Positions 25,921-35,048 of a stretch of DNA of 64,000 nt are shown here, piece after piece; within the stretch, counting starts at the first letter, position 1; each line of letters begins with the position of its first letter. A program made the translations under genes and the position numbers. The notes below the pieces were generated by a model. The model worked only from the letters and a program-made list of their open reading frames with translations, did no database searches and was not told the DNA's origin. Origin of the DNA: Parasphingorhabdus litoris DSM 22379 (GTDB taxonomy: Bacteria > Pseudomonadota > Alphaproteobacteria > Sphingomonadales > Sphingomonadaceae); NCBI RefSeq assembly GCF_020906275.1, contig NZ_CP086727.1, positions 2,728,001-2,792,000 of the forward strand, read 5' to 3'.

Positions 25921-26892
25921 ATGCCTAAATCAAGTGATATTCTGGAACGCATCCTTGTATTGGAAATGGTACGCGTTACCGAGGCGGCTGCGGTTTCTGC
26001 AGCAAAACTGATTGGCCGCGGTGATGAAAAAGCGGCTGATGCAGCGGCCGTTGAAGCCATGCGGGCTGCACTGAACGGACTGGATGTCTGCGGAACCGTA
26101 GTCATTGGTGAAGGCGAGCGCGACGAAGCGCCGATGCTGTTTATCGGTGAAAAAGTGGGCCATGGTTGCGAGGGCGAATCACCGGAAATTGATATTGCGC
26201 TTGATCCGCTGGAAGGCACGACGATTACAGCCAAAGCTGGCCCCAATGCTCTTGCTGTTCTGGCCATTGCCGAAAAAGGCAATCTGCTGAACGCGCCAGA
26301 TGTTTATATGGACAAGCTCGCCGTTGGCCCGGGCTATTCCGACGATATTATCGATCTCAACAAGTCGGTGCTGGAAAATGTCACCGCCGTGGCCAACGAG
26401 AAAGGTGTCGAACCCGCCGACATAATCGTTTGCGTCCTCGATCGTCCACGTCATGAGAAAATCATCTCAGAGCTGCGCGAAATTGGCTGCGGTATCATGT
26501 TGATTCCCGATGGCGATGTTGCTGGCGTTATTGCAACCACCGATGAAGAAACGACGGTCGACATGTATATGGGCAGTGGCGGCGCACCCGAGGGCGTATT
26601 GGCCGCTGCAGCGCTGCGCTGTGTTGGTGGACAGTTTAAAGGTCGTCTGACCTTCCGCAATGATGACGAGCGCAAACGTGCCCATAAATGGGGCATTGAA
26701 GATCTCGACAAAATCTATGATCTGAAAGAACTCGCAAAAGGCGATGTCATTTTTGCTGCAACCGGTGTCACCGATGGCTCCCTTCTGGAAGGCGTCAAGA
26801 AATTGCGCAGCGGCGTTATGACCACTGAAAGCGTTGTGATGCGCGCCTCGTCAGGTACGGTTCGTTGGGTCAAGAGCGAGCATCGTTCCTGA
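25921..26892 (+). CDS. glpX: Class II fructose-1,6-bisphosphatase
   Basis: Gluconeogenic phosphatase of the GlpX type, 323 residues. It removes the 1-phosphate from fructose 1,6-bisphosphate with a divalent metal in the cytoplasm. Motifs: VIGEGERDEAPMLFIGE (metal-binding acidic residues, about 61-77), the phosphatase signature DPLEGTTITAKAGPNA (99-114), and GGAPEGVLAAAALRCVGGQ (near 220). A lipoprotein-hydrolase gene starts three bases after its stop, so transcription probably continues through that gene and the UDG-like gene beyond. Confidence 0.95.
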   Translation: MPKSSDILERILVLEMVRVTEAAAVSAAKLIGRGDEKAADAAAVEAMRAALNGLDVCGTVVIGEGERDEAPMLFIGEKVGHGCEGESPEIDIALDPLEGTTITAKAGPNALAVLAIAEKGNLLNAPDVYMDKLAVGPGYSDDIIDLNKSVLENVTAVANEKGVEPADIIVCVLDRPRHEKIISELREIGCGIMLIPDGDVAGVIATTDEETTVDMYMGSGGAPEGVLAAAALRCVGGQFKGRLTFRNDDERKRAHKWGIEDLDKIYDLKELAKGDVIFAATGVTDGSLLEGVKKLRSGVMTTESVVMRASSGTVRWVKSEHRS

Positions 26893-26895
26893 CAT

Positions 26896-28143
26896 ATGAC
26901 AGGCGGCGCTTTCAAAGCCTTGGCGGATCGTTTCAAACCTCTGCTACTCGGCCTACCGCTGTTGGTCACCGCCTGCATTTCTCCGGTCGACTATGGTGCC
27001 ATTCGGCACGCTGACTATGTCGCAAACGGACGCTGCGATCCGGCGGCGGACAAAGGCATGGATAATGGTTCGGATACAGCCGAGAAACCGTTTTTTGTCG
27101 TCACCAGCCGGCTACCAGATTGCCGCGCCAATGACATCAAACTGCTCCATCATCGCGGTGACAAGGTTCGCTTTGGCCGCTTTGGCGCCCCGCAAGACAA
27201 GTTGAATGAAAAGGGTAAAGTCGACGGGCAGCGCATCCCTTTCGCCATATCCAATGAAACACAATGGTGGGCGGACCTGTCCAAAACCATGGGCAATCGC
27301 GAAGGCCGTGTCCTGCTCTATGTTCATGGCTATCGGGAGACATTTTTCTCCAGTTCCCGCGACACTGCCCAAATTGCGCGGCTGACCAATTTTTCTGGTC
27401 CCGTCATCCAGTATAGCTGGCCTTCGCAGGGACAGTTGCTGAAATATGCGGTCGATGAAACCAACATGTATTGGGACGAGCGCAATTTTCGCAAATTTCT
27501 GACTAAACTTGCGCAGCAATCATGGACCAAAGAAATCGTTTTGGTGTCTCACTCGCTCGGTGCGCGGCTGGTACTGCCAGCGGTCGAGTTTGTAGACCGC
27601 AACAGCTCCAATGCGGATTCCAGCAATATTTCCAACATCATCATGGCTTCACCGGATGTCGATCGCCAGGACTTTGAGCGGGATATTGCAGAAGAAATCC
27701 TCTCCGCACGCCGTGTGAATAATGACCGGCGAATTACCGTTTACGCGTCGGCCAAGGACAGGGCTCTGTCTTTGTCGGACGATGTGCACGGCTATCCCCG
27801 TTTGGGCAATCCGCGCTGCTTCGATCCGTTCAAAGCCGACGAGCTCAAGGCCAAGGGTCTGCCGGAACGCTGCTACGCCGCAAAGTCGCGATATGATGTG
27901 CCACCGGAAAAAAGTGGTCTCACTATCGTCGATACCACCGCCGTCAGCCAGGGACGGGTCGGCCATAGCGATTATTTGCGCAGCGCGGCCGCATGCACAG
28001 ATTTTGCGGCAGTTGTTAACGGTGAACGCGGGGCGGTGAAGGGCCGTGAGGCAACCCACTTATCCTATGTTTTTGCATTGATACCTTCTGTCGATGACGA
28101 AGAACCTGACCACATGACAATATGTAACCGTGATCGAAAATAG
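26896..28143 (+). CDS. DUF900-type alpha/beta hydrolase lipoprotein
   Basis: A 415-residue protein with a likely lipoprotein signal after a longer basic start (KPLLLGLPLLVTAC, lipidated Cys27). The hydrolase domain spans about 130-345: LLYVHGYRETFFSSSRD holds the oxyanion-hole strand, VIQYSWPSQG is typical of DUF900 proteins, and VLVSHSLGARLVLP carries the nucleophile Ser in an SxSxG context. A late His (GRVGHSDYL) could complete the triad. It should act on an ester or lipid at the outer membrane or periplasm; the substrate is unknown. It is tightly spaced with glpX upstream (three bases) and the UDG-like gene downstream (zero bases). Confidence 0.85.
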   Translation: MTGGAFKALADRFKPLLLGLPLLVTACISPVDYGAIRHADYVANGRCDPAADKGMDNGSDTAEKPFFVVTSRLPDCRANDIKLLHHRGDKVRFGRFGAPQDKLNEKGKVDGQRIPFAISNETQWWADLSKTMGNREGRVLLYVHGYRETFFSSSRDTAQIARLTNFSGPVIQYSWPSQGQLLKYAVDETNMYWDERNFRKFLTKLAQQSWTKEIVLVSHSLGARLVLPAVEFVDRNSSNADSSNISNIIMASPDVDRQDFERDIAEEILSARRVNNDRRITVYASAKDRALSLSDDVHGYPRLGNPRCFDPFKADELKAKGLPERCYAAKSRYDVPPEKSGLTIVDTTAVSQGRVGHSDYLRSAAACTDFAAVVNGERGAVKGREATHLSYVFALIPSVDDEEPDHMTICNRDRK

Positions 28144-28743
28144 ATGGTAAGCAACACCAGCACACTCGACAAACTTCTCGAAGATGTCCGTGCTTGCACC
28201 ATTTGCAATGAACTTCCCCTCGGTCCCAGCCCCCTGCTGCAAGCTGGATCAGGTGCAAAAATCCTGATCGCCGGACAGGCACCAGGTAGCAAGACCCATG
28301 AAAAGGGCCGACCGTTTGACGATCAAAGCGGCAAGCGCCTGCGTACATGGCTTGGCGTGACCGAGGACCAATTTTATGATCCAGAGCTGTTCGCGATAAT
28401 CCCGATGGGATTTTGTTTTCCCGGAACCGGTAAAGGCGGTGATCTCCCGCCACGCAGCGAATGTGCACCGCAATGGCGAAGGCCTTTGCTTGATCGCTTG
28501 CCGGCAATCGAACTGACACTGATCCTTGGTCAATATGCGCTGGATTGGCATCTCGGTGATGCCAAATCCAAGACACTGACCGGAACAGTCGAGCGGTGGC
28601 AGGAATTCTGGCCAGATGCCCTGCCCTTGCCGCACCCCAGTCCGCGCAATATCCGCTGGTTCAAAGCCAATCCGTGGTTTGAAGCCGATGTTATCCCAGT
28701 GCTGCAAAAACGGATCGCCAATTTGATCAAAAAACGCCCATAG
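28144..28743 (+). CDS. Uracil-DNA glycosylase family protein
   Basis: A 199-residue member of the UDG superfamily. The uracil-binding loop motif is ILIAGQAPGSKTHEKGRPFD (about 39-58), in which GQAPG is the diagnostic part, and the C-terminal motif is LPLPHPSPRN (near 162). An N-terminal Cys pair (CTICNE) could suggest an iron-sulfur site as in family 4/5 enzymes, but only two close Cys are seen, so this stays open. It would excise uracil or a related base from DNA. It begins at the base after the stop of the hydrolase lipoprotein, and its end overlaps the convergent flavodoxin-like gene by 17 bases. Confidence 0.87.
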   Translation: MVSNTSTLDKLLEDVRACTICNELPLGPSPLLQAGSGAKILIAGQAPGSKTHEKGRPFDDQSGKRLRTWLGVTEDQFYDPELFAIIPMGFCFPGTGKGGDLPPRSECAPQWRRPLLDRLPAIELTLILGQYALDWHLGDAKSKTLTGTVERWQEFWPDALPLPHPSPRNIRWFKANPWFEADVIPVLQKRIANLIKKRP

Positions 28744-29218
28744 CAAGACCAGCAGCCAAAGTGGCACCAATTTCACCACATTGCGCCTTGTCCGTTTCCC
28801 TTATCGTCTTGGGAGCCAATATCGCTTCCTCAGTCTGCCCATGAGTACAAATAATGGGCGTGTCGATAATCTTCTTCAACCGCCAGCCCGTGGCGATCCT
28901 TTCCAGCTGATTCCGAGCATTTTCGCCGTCAGACCCCGCACAGATCATCGCAGCATAAGGGCGCCCTTCTATTTCCCCTAACAACGGATAATAGCAGCGA
29001 TCGAAAAAAGCTTTCATGACCCCAGCTATGGCCGCCAGATTTTCGGGTGTCGCAAAAATATAACCATCAGCAGCCAGCATATCCGAAGGTCCGCAGTCTT
29101 CCGCACGCATCAGTACGGTTTTGACGTCCTGTTCCCCTCGGGCTGCGGTCGCTGCCGCCTCCGCCATCTGCCGCGTACCGCCGGTATAGCTGTGATAGAC
29201 AATAAGCAGTTTTTTCAT
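28727..29218 (-). CDS. Flavodoxin-like NAD(P)H oxidoreductase
   Basis: A 163-residue flavodoxin-fold protein. The start is the ATG at 29218, preceded by GGGG, rather than the ATG eight codons upstream. The FMN phosphate loop is IVYHSYTGGTRQMAEA (about 5-20). GYIFATPENLAAIAGVMKAFFDRC (middle residues) matches the second flavin contact of the NADPH-dependent FMN reductase group. It would reduce quinones, nitro compounds or a protein partner; the substrate is not evident. The start of recJ lies 65 bases away on the other strand, so the two share an upstream region. Confidence 0.87.
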   Translation of the reverse strand: MKKLLIVYHSYTGGTRQMAEAAATAARGEQDVKTVLMRAEDCGPSDMLAADGYIFATPENLAAIAGVMKAFFDRCYYPLLGEIEGRPYAAMICAGSDGENARNQLERIATGWRLKKIIDTPIICTHGQTEEAILAPKTIRETDKAQCGEIGATLAAGLAMGVF

Positions 29219-29283
29219 GCCCCCTGCCCTAACAGCGATCAAAGCAATTGTCAGCGGACCATGGTTCGCGCATAGCTATTGCT

Positions 29284-31050
29284 ATGAATGCAGTTCTCAA
29301 TGTGACTCAATCCCTGTCCGGCCAATCCTGGCAATGGCGTAGCACAAGCGCCGACGCGCGCGACCCCGGTTTTCAGCCGGATGATCTGGTTACGCAGCTC
29401 TTATTGGCACGCGGCGCTACGCGCGAAAACCTGGACATAAACAAGGAACCCACGATCCGCGGTTTCATGCCTGACCCGTCGGTTTTTCAGGATATGGATG
29501 TCGCGGCAGAGCGGTTGGCGAAAGCCGTCCTCAATGAAGACAAGGTCACAATATTCGGTGACTATGACGTTGATGGTGCGACCAGTGCAGCCCTGCTCAT
29601 CCGCCTGCTCCGCGATCTCGGACTGGAAGCGGACTATTATATCCCGGACCGGTTGATGGAAGGCTATGGGCCATCTGGAGAAGCCTTGGTGAAGCTGGGC
29701 GAACAAGGCTCTGATCTTGTGGTCACAGTGGATTGCGGAGCGATGGCCTTTGATGCTCTCGACATGGCTCATGCAGCCGGCGTGGAAGTGGTTGTGGTCG
29801 ATCATCATAAATGTGCGCCCGAGCTTCCCAAGGCGAGCGCGCTCGTCAATCCCAACCGTCTTGATGAAAGCGATGCCGGGGCCGAACATGGTCACCTCGC
29901 GGCCGTTGGCATGGCTTTTCTGCTGGGTGCGGCTTTGGTCCGCAATTTACGTGGCAAAGGCTTTTTCCAAGACCGCCCGGAGCCGAAACTGCTTGAACTT
30001 CTGGATATTGTGGCGCTGGGCACGGTCGCCGATGTCGCCCAGTTGCACGGGCTCAACCGAGCCTTTGTGGCGCAGGGGCTAAAGGTTCTCGCCAATCGCA
30101 AAAATATCGGACTGGCAGCGCTTATCGATGCCAGCCGTCTCAAACGCGCACCGATTTGCTCCGATCTCGGTTTTGCCTTGGGACCGCGTATCAATGCTGG
30201 CGGGCGGGTCGGCAAATCTGATTTGGGTGTTCGCTTGTTGACGACGCAAGACCCTGAAGAAGCGCAGAAAATTTCGGCCGAGCTCGACCATTTCAATCAG
30301 GAACGCCGCGCGATCGAAGCGCATGTGCTGGAAGAAGCCGAAGCGATGTGCTCCTCTCAACAGAATCAAGCGGTTGCGGTTTTGTCTGCCAAAGGATGGC
30401 ACCCCGGCGTGATAGGCATTGTCGCCGGGCGGATCAAAGAGAAGCTCGGTCGTCCCGCGATCATTATCGCAGAGGATGATGAAGGCATTGGCAAAGGGTC
30501 CGGACGATCGATTTCCGGCGTTGACCTGGGCGCGGCCATAATCGCGGCGAAAGAGCAGGATATCCTCATCGCCGGTGGTGGTCATGCAATGGCGGCAGGC
30601 GTCACCATAGATGCTTCCAAGATTGATGCATTCAGCGAATTTCTCAACGAACGACTGGCGGAAACCGTTGCTAAGGCCCAAGCCGGTAAGGCTTTGCTGC
30701 TCGACGCGGTATTATCTCCTAAAGGAGTGAATCCGCTTTTCGTCGAGGCCATGGATGGCGCTGGCCCCTATGGCATGGGCTGGCCAGCACCGCGTATTGC
30801 AGCTGGACCGGTGCGGATCATCAAATGCGATATAGTCGGCAAAGATCATGTTCGCACCATTGTAGCGGGCGATGATGGTGGCTCAATCAAGACCATCGCC
30901 TTTCGTGCAGCGGATAGCGCCTTAGGCCAAGCCCTGCTTAGCGCACCCAAAAACCGGAAATTATGGATAGCGGGGCGTGCAAAGATAGATGATTGGGGTA
31001 GCCGCCCTGCAGCTGAAATCCATTTGGAAGACGCGGCTTGGGCCGATTAA
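29284..31050 (+). CDS. recJ: Single-stranded-DNA-specific exonuclease RecJ
   Basis: 5'-to-3' exonuclease on single-stranded DNA acting in recombination and mismatch repair; 588 residues from the ATG at 29284. An in-frame TTG at 29248 would add 12 residues. DHH-family motifs are intact: FGDYDVDGATSAALL (about 92-106), VVTVDCGAMA, VVVDHHKCAP, and the DHHA1 glycine motif AGGGHAMAAGV (near 440). The later OB-fold part ends with AEIHLEDAAW. It stands alone and is followed by tRNA-Glu. Confidence 0.94.
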   Translation: MNAVLNVTQSLSGQSWQWRSTSADARDPGFQPDDLVTQLLLARGATRENLDINKEPTIRGFMPDPSVFQDMDVAAERLAKAVLNEDKVTIFGDYDVDGATSAALLIRLLRDLGLEADYYIPDRLMEGYGPSGEALVKLGEQGSDLVVTVDCGAMAFDALDMAHAAGVEVVVVDHHKCAPELPKASALVNPNRLDESDAGAEHGHLAAVGMAFLLGAALVRNLRGKGFFQDRPEPKLLELLDIVALGTVADVAQLHGLNRAFVAQGLKVLANRKNIGLAALIDASRLKRAPICSDLGFALGPRINAGGRVGKSDLGVRLLTTQDPEEAQKISAELDHFNQERRAIEAHVLEEAEAMCSSQQNQAVAVLSAKGWHPGVIGIVAGRIKEKLGRPAIIIAEDDEGIGKGSGRSISGVDLGAAIIAAKEQDILIAGGGHAMAAGVTIDASKIDAFSEFLNERLAETVAKAQAGKALLLDAVLSPKGVNPLFVEAMDGAGPYGMGWPAPRIAAGPVRIIKCDIVGKDHVRTIVAGDDGGSIKTIAFRAADSALGQALLSAPKNRKLWIAGRAKIDDWGSRPAAEIHLEDAAWAD

Positions 31051-31183
31051 TCACCTGCTTTCAACATAGTAGAGAAAATATCCGATAATATACTTGGAAA
31101 CCGCCAATAAGGGGTTGACCAAAGCGCCCGATACCCCTAATCGCCCGAATTCGCTGCTTAGCGATGCCGTCCGGCATTAGTGT

Positions 31184-31258
31184 GGCCCCTTCGTCTAGCG
31201 GTTAGGACGCGGCCCTTTCACGGCTGAAACACGGGTTCGATTCCCGTAGGGGTCACCA
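31184..31258 (+). tRNA. tRNA-Glu (anticodon TTC)
   Basis: Acceptor GGCCCCT (31184-31190) pairs with AGGGGTC (31248-31254, one G-U). The anticodon loop CCTTTCACG gives TTC and the T arm reads GGGTTCGATTCCC. A CCA end is encoded at 31256-31258. Flanks: 133 bases back to recJ and 204 bases forward to the fatty-acid-hydroxylase gene hold no further gene; the stretch after the tRNA is AT-rich and probably carries the next promoter. tRNA 3' ends are common integration sites, but no direct repeat of it was noticed in the window. Confidence 0.97.
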
Positions 31259-31462
31259 CACCTTCCTCTCTTTTACAAAATATCTGTCGATTACACGTCC
31301 ACCAATGGCTCGGTGATTCTTTCCAATTATCGAAATACAGACTGATAGATGGGAATAAGACAAATTTCGCCATCAATTAAATTGACATCGTTGTAACATC
31401 GCATGGCTTTCAAACGAAGATCATGCTGTATAGTTCCTATTCCGCAGTAGATCGACGGTGTA

Positions 31463-32410
31463 ATGATGACGAATGATTCCAATACTGGCAGCCAGCCGCC
31501 GGAGCAATTGGGCTTTGGGCGGTTCGTTTTGATTTTTGCGATACTGTTGATCGCCGCGGAACTGTTGCTTCATGCTGTTGGATGGCTGCAACAGCAGCTG
31601 GGCTATTTCTTGCAAGATATCGAAACAGCACCCGTAGCTACTGATATATTTGTAGCGCTGTCGAATGGGATATTCACTTTTTTGACGGTGGCCGCGCTTT
31701 TTGTTTTCATCGAATGGCGGCAACTACGCTTTTCTGATTTTCGAATCCGATATCGCGATGGCTTGATCTACAGCGTGGTAGCGCTGGCGATTTCTATATT
31801 GGTTCAAGCGGCAGAATTTAGCTTGCTTCGGTCATGGGGCGTAGAACCAATATTTGCCGCCGATGATCTGGGGCCCGTACTTGTGGCCTTTCCGCTAATA
31901 TATCTATTGTTACTAGGCCTGATGGAATATTGGCTGCATCGCGCGCTGCATCACTTTGATTTCCTATGGCGCTTTCACGCGATCCATCATCAAATCGAAG
32001 ACCTAAATGCCGCGCGCAGCTATTCCCATTTCGGACAGGATGTAATCTATATATTGCTGATCACCACGCCGCTGGTACTTTTGATCGACGCGCCGCAGCA
32101 GCACATTATGTTGGTCACAACATTTTTTCTGATATCCAATTACTACATGCATTCGGATGCCCCGGCGCTGTCATTTCCTGCGCCCCTACGTCATATTTTT
32201 GCCGACAATGTCTACCATCATCATCATCACACACGCGACGTTCGCCACATCGGCAAAAATTACGCGTCCTTTTTCTCATTTTTTGACCGGATATTCGGCT
32301 CGCAATATATGCCGAAAGACGGAGAATTTCCGGAAACTGGTATCGATGGATATCTGCCAATCGCTTCACTAAGCGATTATGTGTTGCGCCCTTTTGGACC
32401 CAAAACCTAG
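31463..32410 (+). CDS. Sterol desaturase / fatty acid hydroxylase family protein
   Basis: A 315-residue membrane di-iron enzyme. Four or five hydrophobic segments precede the histidine clusters HRALHH (about 160), HAIHHQ (about 173) and YHHHHHTRD (near 253) that bind two irons in the FA_hydroxylase family (PF04116). It should hydroxylate or desaturate a lipid or isoprenoid; the substrate is unknown. It is the first of four same-strand genes: the rhodanese follows after nine bases, then the PiT transporter and the MTA-phosphorylase-like gene. Membership in the arsenic-related group downstream is possible by position only. Confidence 0.88.
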   Translation: MMTNDSNTGSQPPEQLGFGRFVLIFAILLIAAELLLHAVGWLQQQLGYFLQDIETAPVATDIFVALSNGIFTFLTVAALFVFIEWRQLRFSDFRIRYRDGLIYSVVALAISILVQAAEFSLLRSWGVEPIFAADDLGPVLVAFPLIYLLLLGLMEYWLHRALHHFDFLWRFHAIHHQIEDLNAARSYSHFGQDVIYILLITTPLVLLIDAPQQHIMLVTTFFLISNYYMHSDAPALSFPAPLRHIFADNVYHHHHHTRDVRHIGKNYASFFSFFDRIFGSQYMPKDGEFPETGIDGYLPIASLSDYVLRPFGPKT

Positions 32411-32419
32411 GAACACGGG

Positions 32420-32968
32420 ATGAAGTGGAAAGCCAAAGCTTCAATCGCACTGCTGCTTTGCAGCTCGGTAACCGCTGCAGGCTTCATGCTGTTCTCAGGC
32501 GATGATAGTGGTCTTGCGAAAGTCCATGACGGCATAGAAAGCCAATTTACCGAAGTGAGCCATATAGATGGCGATGGCCTGTCGGCCCTGAACCAGGAGA
32601 ACACCATATTGTTTGATGTGCGTGAGGCACCAGAATTTTCCGTCAGTCATTTAAAGGGTGCAATTCATGTCGACCCGGGGATGTCGGAACAGGATTTTAT
32701 CCAGCAATATGCTGATCTCTCTAAAGGCAAGACAGCGATATTCTATTGTTCAGTTGGGCAGCGATCATCTGATCTGGCCAATCGGGTGCAGAAAGCTTTG
32801 ATATCCTCAGGTGCAAAAGCGGCCTATAATCTGGAGGGAGGTATTTTCAAATGGCACAATGAAAGCCGCCCGCTCTTCACTAAAGGAACTGAACGGACTT
32901 CATACGTGCATCCCTATAACCCGATTTGGGGGCGCTTGGTCAAAGATCAGGAAAACACACGATATTAG
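32420..32968 (+). CDS. Exported rhodanese-like domain protein
   Basis: A 182-residue protein with an N-terminal signal or anchor (SIALLLCSSVTAAGFML, about 8-24) and one rhodanese domain (about 48-150: TILFDVREAPEFSVSHLKGA, then the active-site loop FYCSVGQRS). The Cys opens a six-residue CxxxxR-type loop, as in sulfurtransferases, not the seven-residue loop of rhodanese-fold arsenate reductases such as yeast Acr2. The C-terminal part has an extra extension (TSYVHPYNPIWGRLV). It should act in the periplasm on sulfane sulfur. It lies nine bases after the hydroxylase gene and 69 bases before the phosphate transporter. Confidence 0.87.
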   Translation: MKWKAKASIALLLCSSVTAAGFMLFSGDDSGLAKVHDGIESQFTEVSHIDGDGLSALNQENTILFDVREAPEFSVSHLKGAIHVDPGMSEQDFIQQYADLSKGKTAIFYCSVGQRSSDLANRVQKALISSGAKAAYNLEGGIFKWHNESRPLFTKGTERTSYVHPYNPIWGRLVKDQENTRY

Positions 32969-33037
32969 CGTTTGAATCCAGCGATATGTAACAATCTCTT
33001 CTACCAGACCGAACCCTTGCCAATAGACAAAGGGTAG

Positions 33038-34123
33038 ATGATGATAATAACATTGGTCATAGTCGCAGCGCTGTTCCTTGCCTTCGCAAATGGCGCAAAC
33101 GACAATTTCAAGGGTTTCGCGACAGTATGGGGCTCGGCGACTCTTGATTATCGCAAGGCGTTGATAATCGCGACGCTTGCGGCGCTAGCCGGCAGCCTGC
33201 TTTCAATATTACTTGCGCACGGCTTAGTAAAACAATTTTCAGGCAAAGGATTAGTGCCGGACGAAATTGTTGCCTTACCATCTTTTGCGCTTGCAGTGGC
33301 TAGTGGTGCCGCAGCAGCGGTATTGGTCGCAACCCGGGTAGGTCTACCCATTTCAACAACCCATGCCCTGGTTGGCGGTCTGATTGGAGCCGGACTTGCG
33401 AGTAGCGCAGGCGCGGTCAACGTCGGTAATCTGGGTTCGGCGTTCATTCTACCTTTGCTCGTCAGCCCGTTCATTTCGGCTTTTATTGGCTATTTGGTTT
33501 ACCGCTTTTTGCCAGAGAGGAACGTCAATAAGGATTGTATTTGTGTAGTGAAAACGGCACCGCAAGCAACCAGTAACGGCACATTGAAACGCGCCCTGAC
33601 CATGCCTGCGGTTGTCATTGATACGGATGAAGCATGCGCCGTCCACGGGACTGAAGCGGCTCGTGCTTCGGTAAGCAAGACACTGAATTCTGCCCATATC
33701 GCGTCTGCGGCAACCATCTGTTTTGCCCGCTCGGTCAATGACACGCCAAAGCTGGCAGGTTTGATGGTAGTGGTGAATGTTGGCAATACAACATTGTCGT
33801 TAGTCGCCATCGCGATTGCTGTGGCTATGGGTGGGCTATTGCTGTCGCGCCGTGTTGCCGAAACTATGAGCCAGAAGATCACCACCCTCACCCCAACACA
33901 GGGACTAACCGCCAACCTGACCACTGCAGCCTTAGTACTCGCCGCGAGTTTCAAAAGTTTACCCGTGTCTACAACCCATGTCAGTGTAGGTGCGATTACC
34001 GGCGTCGGTGCTGGTGCGCAGACATTATCCGGCTCAACGGTCCGGACCATCCTGCTTTCATGGCTTGGCACATTGCCAATGGCAGGCGTAATCGCGTGGA
34101 TCGTAATGTCACTTGCGGCATAG
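33038..34123 (+). CDS. PiT-family inorganic phosphate transporter
   Basis: Inner-membrane transporter of 361 residues. Both halves carry the PiT signature: FANGANDNFKGFATVWGS (about 15-32) and FARSVNDTPKLAGLMVV (about 228-244), with the repeated P-I/V-STTHA/V motif (GLPISTTHALVGG and LPVSTTHVSVGA). Between the halves lies a cytoplasmic loop with two Cys (NKDCICVV) and EACAVHG. PiT proteins import metal-phosphate with protons and generally also admit arsenate. Located 55 bases upstream of the MTA-phosphorylase-like gene and close to arsM, it could supply phosphate or arsenate to the local pathway, which is inference. Confidence 0.92.
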   Translation: MMIITLVIVAALFLAFANGANDNFKGFATVWGSATLDYRKALIIATLAALAGSLLSILLAHGLVKQFSGKGLVPDEIVALPSFALAVASGAAAAVLVATRVGLPISTTHALVGGLIGAGLASSAGAVNVGNLGSAFILPLLVSPFISAFIGYLVYRFLPERNVNKDCICVVKTAPQATSNGTLKRALTMPAVVIDTDEACAVHGTEAARASVSKTLNSAHIASAATICFARSVNDTPKLAGLMVVVNVGNTTLSLVAIAIAVAMGGLLLSRRVAETMSQKITTLTPTQGLTANLTTAALVLAASFKSLPVSTTHVSVGAITGVGAGAQTLSGSTVRTILLSWLGTLPMAGVIAWIVMSLAA

Positions 34124-34178
34124 GAAAGCTGCGGTCATATCCGGCCAACAATATTTCAACCAAGGCGGAGTCTCGACT

Positions 34179-35048
34179 ATGAGCGAATGGACATTGGGTA
34201 TTATCGGCGGATCAGGGTTGTATCAGCTGGATGCTTTAGAGGATGCGCAATGGATATCAGTGGATACGCCCTGGGGTGCGCCATCCGATGATCTGTTGAT
34301 CGGACATATAGCGGACGTCAAATGCGTATTCCTGCCGCGTCATGGCCGCGGACATCGACTGGGGCCAAGCCAGCTGAATTTTCGCGCCAATATCGATGCC
34401 ATGAAGCGAGCGGGTGTAACGGATTTGGTGTCGATTTCGGCCGTCGGTTCACTCGCCGAAGATATCGCGCCCGGTCATTTCACAGTGGTGGATCAATTTA
34501 TTGACCGCACATTCGCCCGGGAGAAAAGCTTCTTTGGCGACGGCTTGGTCGCTCATGTATCAATGGCCGATCCGGTCTGTCCGCGGCTGTCATCCTATGC
34601 GGCTGATGCCGCGCGCAAGGCCGGAGCAACCGTGCATTATAGCGGCACCTATCTTGCGATGGAGGGGCCGCAATTTTCGACACGCGCTGAAAGTCATATG
34701 TACCGCCACTGGGGTGCTGACATTATCGGCATGACCGCCATGCCAGAAGCAAAATTGGCGCGAGAGGCTGAACTCCCTTACGCATTGATCGGCATGGTCA
34801 CCGATTATGATTGCTGGCGCGAAAATGAAGCCCCTGTTGAAGTCGAAGCCATTATTGCGCAGCTGGGTGCGAATGCTGCAGCAGGTCGCGCGCTTGTCGA
34901 ACATCTGGCAAGATCATTGCCGGAAAAACGGGAAGCGAGTCCGATCGATACCGTGCTCGACTATGCTTTGATCACCGACCCATCGGTTCAAGATCCGGCA
35001 CTAAAGGCAAAACTGGATGCCGTCGGAGGGCGCGTTTTCGGGGCTTAA
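34179..35048 (+). CDS. mtnP: S-methyl-5'-thioadenosine phosphorylase-like enzyme
   Basis: A 289-residue PNP/MTAP-family phosphorylase starting at the ATG at 34179 (AAGGCGGAG upstream). It splits 5'-modified adenosines with phosphate into adenine and a ribose 1-phosphate. Motifs: GIIGGSGLYQLDAL (8-21, phosphate loop), FLPRHGRGHRLGPSQLNFRA, YLAMEGPQFSTRAE (base and sugar site) and MVTDYDCWRE, where the Asp pair indicates 6-aminopurine (adenine) preference. The usual role is methylthioadenosine salvage. Its stop codon overlaps that of the convergent radical SAM gene by four bases, and arsM is next, so the substrate could instead be an arsenic-bearing 5'-deoxyadenosine; that is a hypothesis. Confidence 0.9.
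   Translation: MSEWTLGIIGGSGLYQLDALEDAQWISVDTPWGAPSDDLLIGHIADVKCVFLPRHGRGHRLGPSQLNFRANIDAMKRAGVTDLVSISAVGSLAEDIAPGHFTVVDQFIDRTFAREKSFFGDGLVAHVSMADPVCPRLSSYAADAARKAGATVHYSGTYLAMEGPQFSTRAESHMYRHWGADIIGMTAMPEAKLAREAELPYALIGMVTDYDCWRENEAPVEVEAIIAQLGANAAAGRALVEHLARSLPEKREASPIDTVLDYALITDPSVQDPALKAKLDAVGGRVFGA

Noticed and set aside
31184..31462. tRNA-Glu as an integration site for the downstream accessory region
   Set aside because: No integrase gene and no direct repeat of the tRNA 3' end were noticed in the window.
32420..32968. Rhodanese as an arsenate reductase of the Acr2 type
   Set aside because: The active-site loop is CSVGQR, the six-residue sulfurtransferase form, not the HCx5R loop of Acr2/CDC25.
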